Assembly (NCBI GenBank): GCA_009996615.1
Contig: JAACZU010000001.1
Coordinates: 414,896-478,895, forward strand
Source: Rhodanobacteraceae bacterium
GTDB taxonomy: Bacteria > Pseudomonadota > Gammaproteobacteria > Xanthomonadales > Rhodanobacteraceae
Length of the DNA stretch: 64,000 bases
Reading direction: 5' to 3'
In this document: positions 33,746 to 43,373 of the stretch, one piece after another
Layout of the letters: each line of letters opens with the position of its first letter
Position numbering within the stretch: position 1 is the stretch's first letter
Notes under the pieces: model-generated
Databases searched by the model: none
What the model was told of the DNA's origin: nothing
Seen by the model: the letters and a program-made list of their open reading frames with translations, nothing else
Position numbers and translations under genes: made by a program

Positions 33746-34999
33746 ATGGACATCGCCCGCCCCGAACTCAAGCAACGCAAACGCCGCCGCCAGCTGTTGA
33801 TCGGCGCCGGTCTCGCCACCCTCCTCGCCGCCGCCGGCGCCGGCCTCGCCGCGCTCGGCCCGGCGGTCCCCGCCGTCGAACGCGCCAGCGTGCTGCTCGG
33901 CGCGGTCAAGCGCGGCGAGCTGCTGCGCGAGGTGCGCGGCCCCGGCACGCTGGTGCCGAAGGAGATCCGCTGGATCGCCGCCGAAACCGCCGCGCGCGTC
34001 GAGCACATCCGCGTCAAGCCCGGCGCGAGCGTCGAGGCCGACACGGTCATCCTCGAACTGTCCAACCCGGAAGTCGACGACCAGCTCGCCGCCGCCAAGG
34101 CCGCCGTGACTGCCGCGCAATCCGACCTCGCCGCACGCCGCACCGAACTCAACTCGCGGCTGCTCGACGGACAGTCTGCGCTGGCGCAGGCGCGCAGCGA
34201 CTACGAGGCCGCGCGCATGCAGGCCGAGGCCGAGAAGACGATCGCCGAGAAGGGCATCATCCCGGCCGTGCAATACCGGAAGAGCCTGGTCGTGCTCGAG
34301 CAGCTCAAGGGCCGCGTCGCGATCGAGGAACAGCGCGTGGTCGAGTTCCGCCACAACATCGCCGCGCAGCTCGCCGCCGAACAGGCGCGGCTGGACCAGC
34401 TCGTCGCCACGCGCGAGCTGCGCCAGCGCCAGGCCGACGCGCTGCAGGTGCGTGCCGGCATCGCCGGCATCCTGCAGCGCACGCCGGTCGAGGAAGGCCA
34501 GCAGGTCGCCGCCGGCACCAACCTCGCGCGTGTCGCGCGCCCCGGCGAGCTGATGGCAGAACTGCGCATCGCCGAGACGCAGGCCAAGGACGTCGCGCTC
34601 GGTCAGCCGGTCAAGGTCGACACGCGCAACGGCATCGTCGAAGGCCGCGTGCTGCGCGTCGATCCGGCGGTGCAGAACGGCAGCGTGCAGGTCGACGTCG
34701 AGCTGGCCGGCACGCTGCCGCCCGGCGCGCGGCCGGACCTGTCGGTCGACGGCACCATCGAGATCGACCGCCTGCCGGACGTGCTCTACGTCGGCCGCCC
34801 GGCGTTCGGCCAGCCCGATGCCGACGTGCGCCTGTTCAAGCTCGACCCGGCCAGCGGCATCGCCACGCGCGTGCCGGTGCAGCTCGGCAAGGCTTCGGTG
34901 AACCTGATCGAGATCCGCTCCGGCCTCGATGCCGGCGACCAGGTGATCCTGTCCGACACCAGCGCGTGGGACCAGCACGACCGCATTCGCCTGAAATGA
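33746..34999 (+). CDS. HlyD/MacA-type membrane-fusion protein
   Basis: This encodes 417 residues starting MDIARPELKQRKRRRQLLIG, an N-terminus typical of fusion proteins in sigma-54-linked ABC systems. One membrane span (~17-40) is followed by LLREVRGPGTLVPKEIRWIA, a lipoyl half, a long coiled-coil hairpin (~105-240) and beta-barrel/membrane-proximal parts (GIAGILQRTPVEEGQQVAAG, VDTRNGIVEGRVLRVDPAVQ). It would link inner-membrane ABC permeases to an outer-membrane channel. No Shine-Dalgarno is evident and the predicted start point is 1 nt upstream, so translation is probably leaderless. It is the first gene of the export island. Confidence 0.88.
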   Translation: MDIARPELKQRKRRRQLLIGAGLATLLAAAGAGLAALGPAVPAVERASVLLGAVKRGELLREVRGPGTLVPKEIRWIAAETAARVEHIRVKPGASVEADTVILELSNPEVDDQLAAAKAAVTAAQSDLAARRTELNSRLLDGQSALAQARSDYEAARMQAEAEKTIAEKGIIPAVQYRKSLVVLEQLKGRVAIEEQRVVEFRHNIAAQLAAEQARLDQLVATRELRQRQADALQVRAGIAGILQRTPVEEGQQVAAGTNLARVARPGELMAELRIAETQAKDVALGQPVKVDTRNGIVEGRVLRVDPAVQNGSVQVDVELAGTLPPGARPDLSVDGTIEIDRLPDVLYVGRPAFGQPDADVRLFKLDPASGIATRVPVQLGKASVNLIEIRSGLDAGDQVILSDTSAWDQHDRIRLK

Positions 35000-35048
35000 T
35001 CCGTGTCCTCTTCCCGACAATCCCTTCGAACACCCAGGACCACCACCC

Positions 35049-35792
35049 ATGACCAACGACGGCCTGATCCACCTCGACGGTGTCAAGAAAGTCTTCCTCA
35101 CCGACGAGGTCGAGACGCATGCCCTGGCCGGCGTGCACTTCGACATCCGCCGCGGCGAATACGTGTCGATCTCCGGCCCGTCCGGCTGCGGCAAATCGAC
35201 CCTGCTGGCGATCCTCGGCCTGCTCGACACGCCCAGCGAAGGCACCTACACGCTCAACGGCCGCCAGGTCGCCGGCATCGGCGCGAGCGAACGCGCGCTG
35301 ATCCGCAACCAGGAGATCGGCTTCGTGTTCCAGGCGTTCAACCTGATCGGCGACCTCACCGTGTTCGAGAACGTCGAGCTGCCGCTGACCTACCGCGACG
35401 GCGTGTCGAAGGCCGAACGGCGCGAGCGCGCGATTGGCGCGCTCGAGCGCGTCGGCATGGCGCATCGCGTCAAGCACTACCCGGCGCAGCTCTCCGGCGG
35501 CCAACAGCAGCGCGTCGCGGTCGCGCGCGCGCTGGTCGGGCAGCCGTCGATCCTGCTCGCCGACGAACCGACCGGCAACCTCGACTCGAAGAACGGCGAG
35601 GCGGTGATGGAACTGCTCGACGAGCTGCACAAGGCCGGCTCGACGATCTGCATGGTCACGCACGACCCGCGCTACGCCGATTTCGCCGACCGCAAGATCT
35701 TCATGTTCGACGGCCGCGTCGTCGACGAGGAGACGATGCACCGCCTGCGCCACGAGGAAGACCAGCGCCTGATGCGGCGCGCGGGAGCCTGA
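35049..35792 (+). CDS. MacB-type ABC ATP-binding protein 1
   Basis: This encodes 247 residues with Walker A GPSGCGKSTLL (43-53), Q-loop GFVFQAFNLIGDLTVFENVE, canonical signature LSGGQQQRVAVARAL, Walker [13 protein letters not shown] and VTHD. All ATPase motifs are intact, in contrast to the second ATPase at 53145. It resembles MacB/LolD-class ATPases that drive periplasmic efflux with FtsX-type permeases. It lies 49 nt after the fusion-protein gene, and the first permease starts 3 nt after its stop. Confidence 0.92.
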   Translation: MTNDGLIHLDGVKKVFLTDEVETHALAGVHFDIRRGEYVSISGPSGCGKSTLLAILGLLDTPSEGTYTLNGRQVAGIGASERALIRNQEIGFVFQAFNLIGDLTVFENVELPLTYRDGVSKAERRERAIGALERVGMAHRVKHYPAQLSGGQQQRVAVARALVGQPSILLADEPTGNLDSKNGEAVMELLDELHKAGSTICMVTHDPRYADFADRKIFMFDGRVVDEETMHRLRHEEDQRLMRRAGA

Positions 35793-35795
35793 GCG

Positions 35796-38228
35796 ATGGG
35801 CACCTTTCTCGACGACCTGCGCCACGCCGCGCGCGCGCTGCGCAAGCAGCCGGGCTTTGCGCTGACCGCCGTGCTGACGCTGATGCTCGGCATCGGCGCG
35901 GTCACCGCGATCTTCACCGTCTACGACGCGGTGCTGCTCAAGCCGTTGCCGTTCGCCGACTCCGCGCGCATCGTGCGCGTGACGCGCGAGCAGCCGCCGG
36001 TGAGGAACAGCCCCGTCTCGCCGCCGGTGCTGCGCGAATGGATCGAACGCAGCCGCGCGGCGTTCGACGCGATCGGCGCGTTCGTGCCGCAGACGCTGAA
36101 CCTGACCGGCGCCGGCGCCGCCGAACGCCTGACCGGCTACACGGTCACGCCCGGTTTCTGGGACGTGTTCGGCCAGCCGATCGCGCTCGGGCGCAGCTTC
36201 GGCGACGCCGAGGAAAACGCCAACGAGCGCGTGGTCGTGCTCGGCGATGCATTGTGGCGCACGCGCTTCGCCGCCGATCCGGCGGTGGTCGGGCGCGACA
36301 TCGACCTCAACGGCGAGCGCTGGCGCGTGATCGGCGTCGCCGCCGCGACGTTCCGCTATCCGTCCGACGCGCAGGCGTGGACGCCGACCTTCCTGCCGGC
36401 CAACACCGCCGGCCGCGGCAGCAATTCGCTCAGCCCGGTCGCGCGCCTCGCGCCCGGCGTCACGCAGGCGCAGGCGGCCGAGGTCATGCGCGGCATCACC
36501 GCCTGGCAGGCGGAAACCTTCCCGGTCGAAAACGGCAAGCTGCAGGCGCGGGTGGAGCGTCTGGACGCGTTCGTCACCCGCCACGTGCGCGGCTCGCTGT
36601 CGGTTCTGCTCGGCGCGGCGCTGCTGGTGCTGCTGATCGCCTGCGCGAACCTCGCCAGCCTGATGCTGACGCGCGGCCAGGTCCGCGCGCAGGACCTGGC
36701 CATCCGCAGCGCGCTCGGCGCCGGCCACGCGCGCCTCATGCGCAGCGTGCTCGCCGAGGCGCTGCTGCTCGCCGGCGCCGGCGCGCTCGCCGCGCTGCTG
36801 TTCGCGCGGCTCGCCGTGCCCGCGCTGCTGCGCCTCGCGCCGGACCTGCTGCCGGCCTACAACACGCCGGCCGTCGATGCGCGCGTGGTGCTGGCCACCA
36901 CGCTGCTGGCGCTGCTCACGCTCGTGCTGTTCGGCCTCGCGCCGGCCTGGCGCGCCGGTCGCGCCGATCCCGCGCTGGCGCTGCGCAGTGGCGCGCGCGG
37001 ACAGGTCGGCAGCCACGGCCAGGCGCGCGCGCGCGGCGTGCTGGTGGCGGTGGAGATCGCGCTGGCGATGACCCTGCTGACCGGCGCCGGTCTGCTGATC
37101 GACAGCCTGCGCCAGTTGTCGCAGGTCGACGCCGGGCTGCGCGAACCCGAGCGCGTGCTCGCCGCCCAGTTCTCGCTGCCGGTGCCGGCGATGCAGCCAG
37201 GCGAGGAGTTCCCCGCCTGGTACGCGCGCGTCAAGACCGTGGCCGAGCCGCGCCTGGATGCATTGCAGGCACGCCTGCAGGCGCTGCCGGGCGTCAGCTC
37301 GGTCGCACTCACGAATGCGCTGCCGGCCTCCGGCGAGCGCGGCTGGAACGGCGGCTTCGACATCGCCGGACGCGAGCTGCCGGAGGACCGCATTGCCGAA
37401 TACCGCTTCGCGAATCCCGACTACTTCCGCACTTTCGGCGTCGCGCTGAAGGCCGGCCGCTTCTTCGATGCCGCCGACGGCACGCGCGCGGTGTTCCCGG
37501 CCGAGGTGCTGGTGAACCAGGCCTTCGTCGACCGCTACCTCGGTGGCGGCGATGCACTGGGCGTGCAGGTATCGGTCTTCGACGGGTCGCCCAAGACCAT
37601 CGTCGGCGTCGTCGCCGACGTGCGCCAGGGCGGCCTCGACCAGGACGTCGATGCCGAGATCTACTTCCCCGCGCGCACCGTGCCGATCGGCGACCTCGCG
37701 CTGGCGCTGAAGGCCGACGGCGATGCGCTCGCGCTGGCGCCGGCGCTGCGCCGCGCGATGCAGGAGGATTTCCCCGACGTGCCGCTGTACGCGCTGCGCA
37801 CGATGGACGAGGTCACCGGCGAGACGACGCGCCTGCGCCGTTTCAACATGACGCTGATGAGCGCGTTCGCCGCGACCGCGCTGGCGCTCGCCGCGATCGG
37901 GCTGTACGGCGTGATCGCCTGGATCGCCGCGCAGCGCCGCCGCGAGATCGGCGTACGGCAATCGTTCGGCGCGACCCGCGCGCACATCCACGCGATGATG
38001 CTGAAGAGCGGCCTGCGCATGGTCGTGCCCGGCCTCGTCGCCGGCGTGCTCGGCGCGCTCGCGCTCGGCCACCTGATCGGCAGCCAGCTCTACGGCGTCG
38101 GCAGCGCCGATCCGCGCGTGCTCGGCGGCGTCGTGCTGGTGCTCGGCGCCGTCGCCCTGGCCGCCTGCCTGATCCCGTCGTGGCGCGCGCTGCGCGTGTC
38201 GCCGATCGAGGCGTTGCGCGATGAATGA
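35796..38228 (+). CDS. Duplicated MacB/FtsX permease 1
   Basis: This encodes 810 residues with the two-module layout (MacB_PCD-FtsX twice). An N-terminal amphipathic start MGTFLDDLRHAARALRKQPG leads into the first span. The first FtsX block centres on VLLIACANLASLMLTRGQVR, then DLAIRSALGAGHARLMRSVL. The second ends with GLYGVIAWIAAQRRREIGVR and the family tail SPIEALRDE. Large periplasmic domains lie between the spans. It most closely follows the consensus of the family and sits right behind ATPase 1, so it is the likeliest direct partner of that ATPase. Confidence 0.9.
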   Translation: MGTFLDDLRHAARALRKQPGFALTAVLTLMLGIGAVTAIFTVYDAVLLKPLPFADSARIVRVTREQPPVRNSPVSPPVLREWIERSRAAFDAIGAFVPQTLNLTGAGAAERLTGYTVTPGFWDVFGQPIALGRSFGDAEENANERVVVLGDALWRTRFAADPAVVGRDIDLNGERWRVIGVAAATFRYPSDAQAWTPTFLPANTAGRGSNSLSPVARLAPGVTQAQAAEVMRGITAWQAETFPVENGKLQARVERLDAFVTRHVRGSLSVLLGAALLVLLIACANLASLMLTRGQVRAQDLAIRSALGAGHARLMRSVLAEALLLAGAGALAALLFARLAVPALLRLAPDLLPAYNTPAVDARVVLATTLLALLTLVLFGLAPAWRAGRADPALALRSGARGQVGSHGQARARGVLVAVEIALAMTLLTGAGLLIDSLRQLSQVDAGLREPERVLAAQFSLPVPAMQPGEEFPAWYARVKTVAEPRLDALQARLQALPGVSSVALTNALPASGERGWNGGFDIAGRELPEDRIAEYRFANPDYFRTFGVALKAGRFFDAADGTRAVFPAEVLVNQAFVDRYLGGGDALGVQVSVFDGSPKTIVGVVADVRQGGLDQDVDAEIYFPARTVPIGDLALALKADGDALALAPALRRAMQEDFPDVPLYALRTMDEVTGETTRLRRFNMTLMSAFAATALALAAIGLYGVIAWIAAQRRREIGVRQSFGATRAHIHAMMLKSGLRMVVPGLVAGVLGALALGHLIGSQLYGVGSADPRVLGGVVLVLGAVALAACLIPSWRALRVSPIEALRDE

Positions 38229-38237
38229 AGCGCCTTC

Positions 38238-38273
38238 CAGCGCGCGCGCCGATGGAAGCGTTGCGCGACGCAT
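38238..38273 (+). pseudogene. Remnant of a permease 3' end
   Basis: Just after permease 1, the sequence encodes RAPMEALRDA and a stop, a near copy of the preceding end SPIEALRDE (GCGTTGCGCGA is shared). No complete gene precedes it, so it looks like the scar of a lost or recombined permease gene. Confidence 0.55.
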
Positions 38274-38294
38274 GACCCACGGCCGGAAGCCCGC

Positions 38295-40721
38295 ATGAAC
38301 CGTCTCCTCCACGACGTCCGCTTCGCCCTCCAGCGCCTCATGCGCGCGCCGGCGTTTCCGCTCGCCGCGATCGCGATGCTCGCACTCGGCATCGGCCTCA
38401 CCGTCGCGATGATCTGCACGGTCAGCGGCGTGCTGCTGCGCGGCTTGCCGGTGCCGGACGGCGAGCGCCTTGTCGCGATCGTCGCCCACAATCCAGCGCA
38501 ACGCATCGGCCGCGCGCAGCTCAGCGTCGCCGAGGCCGAGCAGGTCGCCAGCGGCACGCCGGGATTCCAGGCGATCGCCTACTTCCAGTGGAGCGGCATA
38601 AACGTGCTCGAGGGCGGTCACGCCCGCGAGATCCCGACGCAGCTGGTCGGCCCGGGGTTCTTCGCCACGCTCGGCGTACCGCCGCTGCTCGGCCGCCTGC
38701 CGAGCGACGCCGACGTCCGCGCCGGCCTGCCGCTGGCGGTCCTGTCGCACGAGGAATGGCAGCGTGCCTTCGGCGGCGATCCCGGCGTGATCGGACGCCG
38801 CCTCGACACGATCGGCCATGCGCCGCTCGAGGTCGTCGGCGTCATGCCGCCATCGCTCGACGCGATCACCGGCAACGCCGGCCTGTGGACCGCGCTGCTG
38901 CCGGCCGAGCTGCCACAGGACGGTGCGCGCCGTCTCGACCTGCGCATCCTGCAGGCGATCGGCCGCCTGCAGGCGGACACCTCGCCGCAGCAGGCGGACG
39001 CCGCGCTCGCCACGCGCCTCGCGGCACTGCACGAGGCGCACGGCCTCGGCGAGGCGACCGGCTGGCGGCTGCGTGCGCGCAACCTGCTCGACCTGCTCAT
39101 CGGCAACGCGCGTGGCGCCCTGTGGGGCGCGCTCGCACTGGCCTGCATGGTGCTGCTGATCGCCTGCGCCAACCTCGCGATCCTGCTCGACGCGCGCCAG
39201 GCCGAACGCCGGCGCGAGCTGGCCGTGATGCAGGCCATCGGCGCCAGCCGCGAGCGCCTGCGCAACCATCTGCTCCTGGAACTGGCGCTGCTCGCTACGG
39301 TGGCGCTCGTGCTCGGCGTTGCGCTCGCGCAGGGCGGCATCGCGCTGCTGCGCGATCTGGCGGCCGGCAGCGTTCCGCGCGTGGACGGCATCGTCATGGA
39401 CTGGCGCGTGTTCGGCGTCGCCGCCCTGCTCGGGCTCGCAATCCCGCTGTTCACGGCGTTCGGCGGCAGCCTGCGGCTGCCGATCGATCCGGCCGAGGCG
39501 ATCCGTGGCGGCGGCAAGGGCGTGATCGGCGGCGGCGGCCGCCACCGGCTGCTGCCGGCCGCGGCGATGGCGCTGTCGACGGTCAGCCTGATCGCCGCCT
39601 TCGGCTTCGGCATCGGCCTGTGGCGGCTGCAACGCGTCGACCCGGGCTTCCGCACGGACTCGGTGCACGCGCTGACGCTGTTCCGCGAAAGCCTCGGCAC
39701 CGACAGCGGCGCGAGCGGTCCACCCGAATGGACGCGCTTCGCCGAAGACGCCATGCAGCGCCTGGCCGCGATCCAGGGCGCGCGCGCGGTGGCGCTGACC
39801 AGCGCCGCGCCACTGGCGCAGATCGGTGGCGCCAGCGCCGACGTGCGCGCGAGCGGACGCGACGACGACACTCCGGTGCAGGCCGCCGTGCGCCGCGTCT
39901 CGCCGGGCTATCACGCCCTGCTCGGCATCCCGCTGGTCGGCGGACGCGACTTCGGCATCGACGACCGCGAGGGCGCGGAGCCGGTCGCGATCGTCAATCG
40001 CACGCTGGCGCGCCGCCTGTTCGGCGACACCTCCCCGCTCGGCCGCACGATCGACCTGCCGCTGGCGCGCAGCGGTCGCGCGAGCTGCCGCATCGTCGGC
40101 CTGGTCGAGGACATCCGCAACGACGGCCTGCGCGCCGAACCGGCGCCGGAAGTGCTGGTGCCGTTCGCGCAGGCGCCGCGCGTGGCTATGACGTTCCTGC
40201 TGCGCGCCGCGCCGGAGCTGCGCGGCATCGACGCGGCGATGGCGCGAGCGCTGTGGAGCATCGATCCGCGCCAGAGCATCACGCAACAGTTCGAACTCGG
40301 CGAGCGGCTCGCCGATTCGCTGCGGCCGGCGCGCTTCTTCGCCCGCGTCGTCGGTGCCTTCGCCTTCGCCGCGCTGCTGCTGGCCGTGCTCGGCGTCTAT
40401 GCGGTCGCCTCGCTGCAGCAGCGCCGCCGCGTCGCCGAATTCGGCTTGCGCCTCGCCGTCGGCGCGACGCCGCTGCGGCTTGCGGGCGCGATCCTAGGTG
40501 ACAGCCTGCGCGTCAGTGCCGTCGGCATCGGCATCGGGCTCGGGCTCGCCGCGGCCGGCATGCGGCTGCTCGATCCGGCCCGCGTCGCCGGCGACGTGTC
40601 GCTGCCGGGCGTGCTCGCACCGGGGATCGGCGCGATGGCCCTGGCGGCCATGGTCGCCGCACTGCTGCCGGCGCTGCGCGCGATGCGCGTGACGCCGCTG
40701 CAGGCCCTGCGCGATGAATGA
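38295..40721 (+). CDS. Duplicated MacB/FtsX permease 2
   Basis: This encodes 808 residues, start MNRLLHDVRFALQRLMRAPA. The first FtsX block reads LACMVLLIACANLAILLDAR, then QAERRRELAVMQAIGASRER. The second has LGVYAVASLQQRRRVAEFGL and ends MRVTPLQALRDE. The middle has an extra span-like segment near AMALSTVSLIAAFGFGIGLW. The periplasmic sequence differs strongly from permease 1, while the membrane modules are alike, suggesting old duplication with divergence of the substrate-facing parts. The stop overlaps an in-frame ATG (40718) of the next gene. Confidence 0.88.
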   Translation: MNRLLHDVRFALQRLMRAPAFPLAAIAMLALGIGLTVAMICTVSGVLLRGLPVPDGERLVAIVAHNPAQRIGRAQLSVAEAEQVASGTPGFQAIAYFQWSGINVLEGGHAREIPTQLVGPGFFATLGVPPLLGRLPSDADVRAGLPLAVLSHEEWQRAFGGDPGVIGRRLDTIGHAPLEVVGVMPPSLDAITGNAGLWTALLPAELPQDGARRLDLRILQAIGRLQADTSPQQADAALATRLAALHEAHGLGEATGWRLRARNLLDLLIGNARGALWGALALACMVLLIACANLAILLDARQAERRRELAVMQAIGASRERLRNHLLLELALLATVALVLGVALAQGGIALLRDLAAGSVPRVDGIVMDWRVFGVAALLGLAIPLFTAFGGSLRLPIDPAEAIRGGGKGVIGGGGRHRLLPAAAMALSTVSLIAAFGFGIGLWRLQRVDPGFRTDSVHALTLFRESLGTDSGASGPPEWTRFAEDAMQRLAAIQGARAVALTSAAPLAQIGGASADVRASGRDDDTPVQAAVRRVSPGYHALLGIPLVGGRDFGIDDREGAEPVAIVNRTLARRLFGDTSPLGRTIDLPLARSGRASCRIVGLVEDIRNDGLRAEPAPEVLVPFAQAPRVAMTFLLRAAPELRGIDAAMARALWSIDPRQSITQQFELGERLADSLRPARFFARVVGAFAFAALLLAVLGVYAVASLQQRRRVAEFGLRLAVGATPLRLAGAILGDSLRVSAVGIGIGLGLAAAGMRLLDPARVAGDVSLPGVLAPGIGAMALAAMVAALLPALRAMRVTPLQALRDE

Positions 40722-40750
40722 GGACGCGAGCTGATGTCCCTGGAGAATCG

Positions 40751-43150
40751 ATGATGAACGCATTGCAGGATCTCAAATTCGCCGCGCGCAGCCTGCGCGC
40801 CCGCCTCGGCACCGCCCTGTTCGCGACGCTGACGCTCGCGCTCGGCCTCGGCGCCGCGCTCGCGATCTACGCGGTGATCGACGCGGTGCTGCTGCGCGAC
40901 CTGCCGTATCCGCAGCCGGAACGGATCGTGCAGATCCGCGAAGTCGCCAAGGACGGCCACTCGATGGCGCTCGCCTACCCGAACTATGCAGATCTTGCAG
41001 CCAGCGTCGAGGCGTTCGACGCGACTGCGTTCCACGGCGGCGGCGACGGGCCAGTGGCGAGCGGCGCGGCGGTGCGGCGTGCGCTCGGCACGATGACCGG
41101 CGGCGAGTTCTTTCGCGTGCTCGGCGTCGCGCCGCTGCTCGGCCGCACCTACGACGCACACGAGCGCGAGCATGTCGCGGTGATCTCGCATGCGCTGTGG
41201 CAGGGCCTGCTGCAGGGCCGGGCGGACGTGCTCGGCCAGCGCATCGACGCGCTCGGCGAGACGTGGACGATCGTCGGCGTGATGCCTCCCGGTTTCGCAT
41301 TCCCGCAGGACACCGCGGTGTGGACGCCGCTGCTCGACGATCCGGGCACCTCGCGCAGCGCGCACAATTGGTCCGCGCTCGGCCGCCTGCACGACGCCGC
41401 CGGCCTCGCGCAGGCGCGGCTCGCGGCGAGCGCGCTGGCGACGCGGCTCACGCAGCAGTACGGCAGCCAGGTCGACGCGGCCGGCTTCGATCTCACGCCG
41501 CTCGGCGAGGCGCTCGCCGCGCCGGTGCGCAGCGCGTTGCTGCTGCTGGCGGCCGGGGTCGGCTTCCTGCTGCTGATTGCGGTCACCAACACGACCAACC
41601 TGCTGCTCGCGCTGAACGGCGCGCGCACGCGCGAACTGGCGGTGCGCGCCGCGCTCGGCGCGAGCCAGGGCCGGCTCGCGCGCCAGGTGTTCGCCGAAAG
41701 CGCGCTGATCGCCGCGGCGGCCGGCGTGCTCGCGCTCGCGCTCGCGTCCGCCGCGATCCGCCTGCTCGCGCACGGCGGCGGCGCGCGCCTGCCGCGCGCG
41801 GCCGAGATCGGCCTCGGGCTCGACGCGATCGCGGTCGGCCTCACCGCGGCGCTCGCGATCGCGCTGGTCACGACCGCAGCGGTGCTGTGGAGCCAGCGCC
41901 GCCGCTCGACCAGCAGCGAACTGCGCGAAAGCGGCCGCGGCCAGTCGCCCGGGCGCACGCACCTGCGCCTGCGCGCCGCGCTGCTGGTCGGCCAGACCGC
42001 GCTGACGACCGTGCTGCTGGTCGGCGCCGGCCTGCTCGGCCGCAGCTTCCTCGCGCTGCTCGCGATCGATCCGGGTTTCGATGCCGACAGCGCGATGACG
42101 GTGCAGCTGTCGCGGCCATGGACGCGCGATGCCACCGCCGCGGCGGAGACCGCGCGCCGCTACGAGGCGCTGGTCGACGCGTTGCGCGCCGTGCCGGGCG
42201 TGACCGCGGTCGGCGGCGTAAACGCGCTGCCGCTGACCGGCGACGGCGCCGACGGCGCGTTCTGGGACGGCGGCGTGAGCGATTTTTCGAACGGCCCCAA
42301 GCCGCTCGGCTACGCCGAGTTCCGCGTCGCCAGCGCCGACTATTTCCAGGCCGCCGGCATCAAGCTGCTGGGCGGCCGTACGTTCGACGCGCGCGACCGC
42401 CCCGACGGCGAACACGTCGCGCTGGTCAGCGCGGCGGCCGCGCGCGCGACCTGGGGCGAGCGCGATCCGATCGGCCGGCAGATCCAGTACGGCAACATGG
42501 ACGGCGACATGCGCGTGCTGACGATCGTCGGCGTCGTCGGCGACGTCAGCGAGCACCGGCTCGAGCGCGTCCCGATGGGTACGGTCTACGTGAACCTCGC
42601 ACAGCGCCCGGTCGCCGCCGCCGAGTTCAACCTCGTCGTGCGCTCGAGCCTGCCGCTGGCCGCGCTCGCACCGGCGCTGCAGCACGTGCTCGGGCAGCAC
42701 GCCGGCGATATCCCGCACGCGCTCGCACCGCTCGCCGAGGTGCGCGCCGCCGCGCTGGCCGACCGCCGCCTGGGCCTCGTGCTGCTCGGCGCGTTCGCCG
42801 CGGTCGCGTTCGTGCTCGCGATCGGCGGCCTGTACGGCCTGATGGCGTTCGCGGTCGGCCAGCGCGGTCACGAGTTCGCGGTGCGCCAGGCGCTCGGCGC
42901 GAGCCGCACGCGCATCGCGCGGCTCGTGCTCGGCGGCGCTCTCGCGATCGGCGGCGCCGGCGTCGCGGCCGGCCTCGCGCTCGCGCTCGCCGGTGCGCGC
43001 ACGGTCGGCAGCCAGCTCCACGGCGTGCCCGCGACCGACCCGCTGACGTTCGCCGGCGTCGCATTCGTGCTGCTCGGCACGCTGCTGCTCGCCGGCCTCG
43101 TCCCGGCACGCCGCGCCTGCGCGATCGCGCCGCGCGAGGCGCTGGGATGA
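40751..43150 (+). CDS. Duplicated MacB/FtsX permease 3
   Basis: This encodes 799 residues from MMNALQDLKFAARSLRARLG. A GGAGA ribosome site lies 5-8 nt upstream. An earlier in-frame ATG at 40718 overlaps the stop of permease 2 and could give an 11-residue extension by coupling. FtsX blocks: AAGVGFLLLIAVTNTTNLLL with ELAVRAALGASQGRLARQVF, and IGGLYGLMAFAVGQRGHEFA with VRQALGASRTRIARLVLGGA. The tail reads IAPREALG, a shortened form of the usual DPxxALR.E ending. Part of the uninterrupted permease array; substrate unknown. Confidence 0.88.
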   Translation: MMNALQDLKFAARSLRARLGTALFATLTLALGLGAALAIYAVIDAVLLRDLPYPQPERIVQIREVAKDGHSMALAYPNYADLAASVEAFDATAFHGGGDGPVASGAAVRRALGTMTGGEFFRVLGVAPLLGRTYDAHEREHVAVISHALWQGLLQGRADVLGQRIDALGETWTIVGVMPPGFAFPQDTAVWTPLLDDPGTSRSAHNWSALGRLHDAAGLAQARLAASALATRLTQQYGSQVDAAGFDLTPLGEALAAPVRSALLLLAAGVGFLLLIAVTNTTNLLLALNGARTRELAVRAALGASQGRLARQVFAESALIAAAAGVLALALASAAIRLLAHGGGARLPRAAEIGLGLDAIAVGLTAALAIALVTTAAVLWSQRRRSTSSELRESGRGQSPGRTHLRLRAALLVGQTALTTVLLVGAGLLGRSFLALLAIDPGFDADSAMTVQLSRPWTRDATAAAETARRYEALVDALRAVPGVTAVGGVNALPLTGDGADGAFWDGGVSDFSNGPKPLGYAEFRVASADYFQAAGIKLLGGRTFDARDRPDGEHVALVSAAAARATWGERDPIGRQIQYGNMDGDMRVLTIVGVVGDVSEHRLERVPMGTVYVNLAQRPVAAAEFNLVVRSSLPLAALAPALQHVLGQHAGDIPHALAPLAEVRAAALADRRLGLVLLGAFAAVAFVLAIGGLYGLMAFAVGQRGHEFAVRQALGASRTRIARLVLGGALAIGGAGVAAGLALALAGARTVGSQLHGVPATDPLTFAGVAFVLLGTLLLAGLVPARRACAIAPREALG

Positions 43151-43298
43151 GGGCTCTGTCGCTGTGCGAGAACCGGACACCATCCCCACCCAACCCTCCC
43201 CTTGACGGGACGGGCCTGGGCCGCGCCAGCGGGCTGGCGGTTGCTGGCGCAGGGCCACGACGCTTCCGTCGATCACACGCAACGATCAAGGGGACCTC
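43151..43298. repeat. C-rich repeat between permeases 3 and 4
   Basis: The widest gap inside the permease array holds CACCATCCCCACCCAACCCT and a CCCCTTGACGGG stem, the same repeat family as at 9630 and 57901 but in reverse orientation. It marks a likely recombination or insertion point next to the truncated permease start at 43299. Confidence 0.5.
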
Positions 43299-43373
43299 AT
43301 GAACGCGCTGCCCGAAAAACTCCATCGAGCCCTGCGCTCCATTGCCTCCGCATGTGCGGGAGTCCGGCGATGA
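43299..43373 (+). pseudogene. 24-codon remnant of a permease start, coupled to permease 4
   Basis: MNALPEKLHRALRSIASACA then GVRR and TGA. It resembles the N-terminus of the array permeases (compare MNALQDLKFAARSLRA) but stops early. A ribosome site AAGGGGA precedes it. Its TGA overlaps the ATG of permease 4 (ATGA at 43370-43373), so it may now work as a coupled leader peptide. Confidence 0.5.

Noticed and set aside
34836..40286. An 1816-codon open frame on the minus strand
   Set aside because: It is antisense to the fusion protein, ATPase and two clear permease genes. Its translation is low-complexity Arg/Ala/Gln/His, as expected opposite GC-rich codons.
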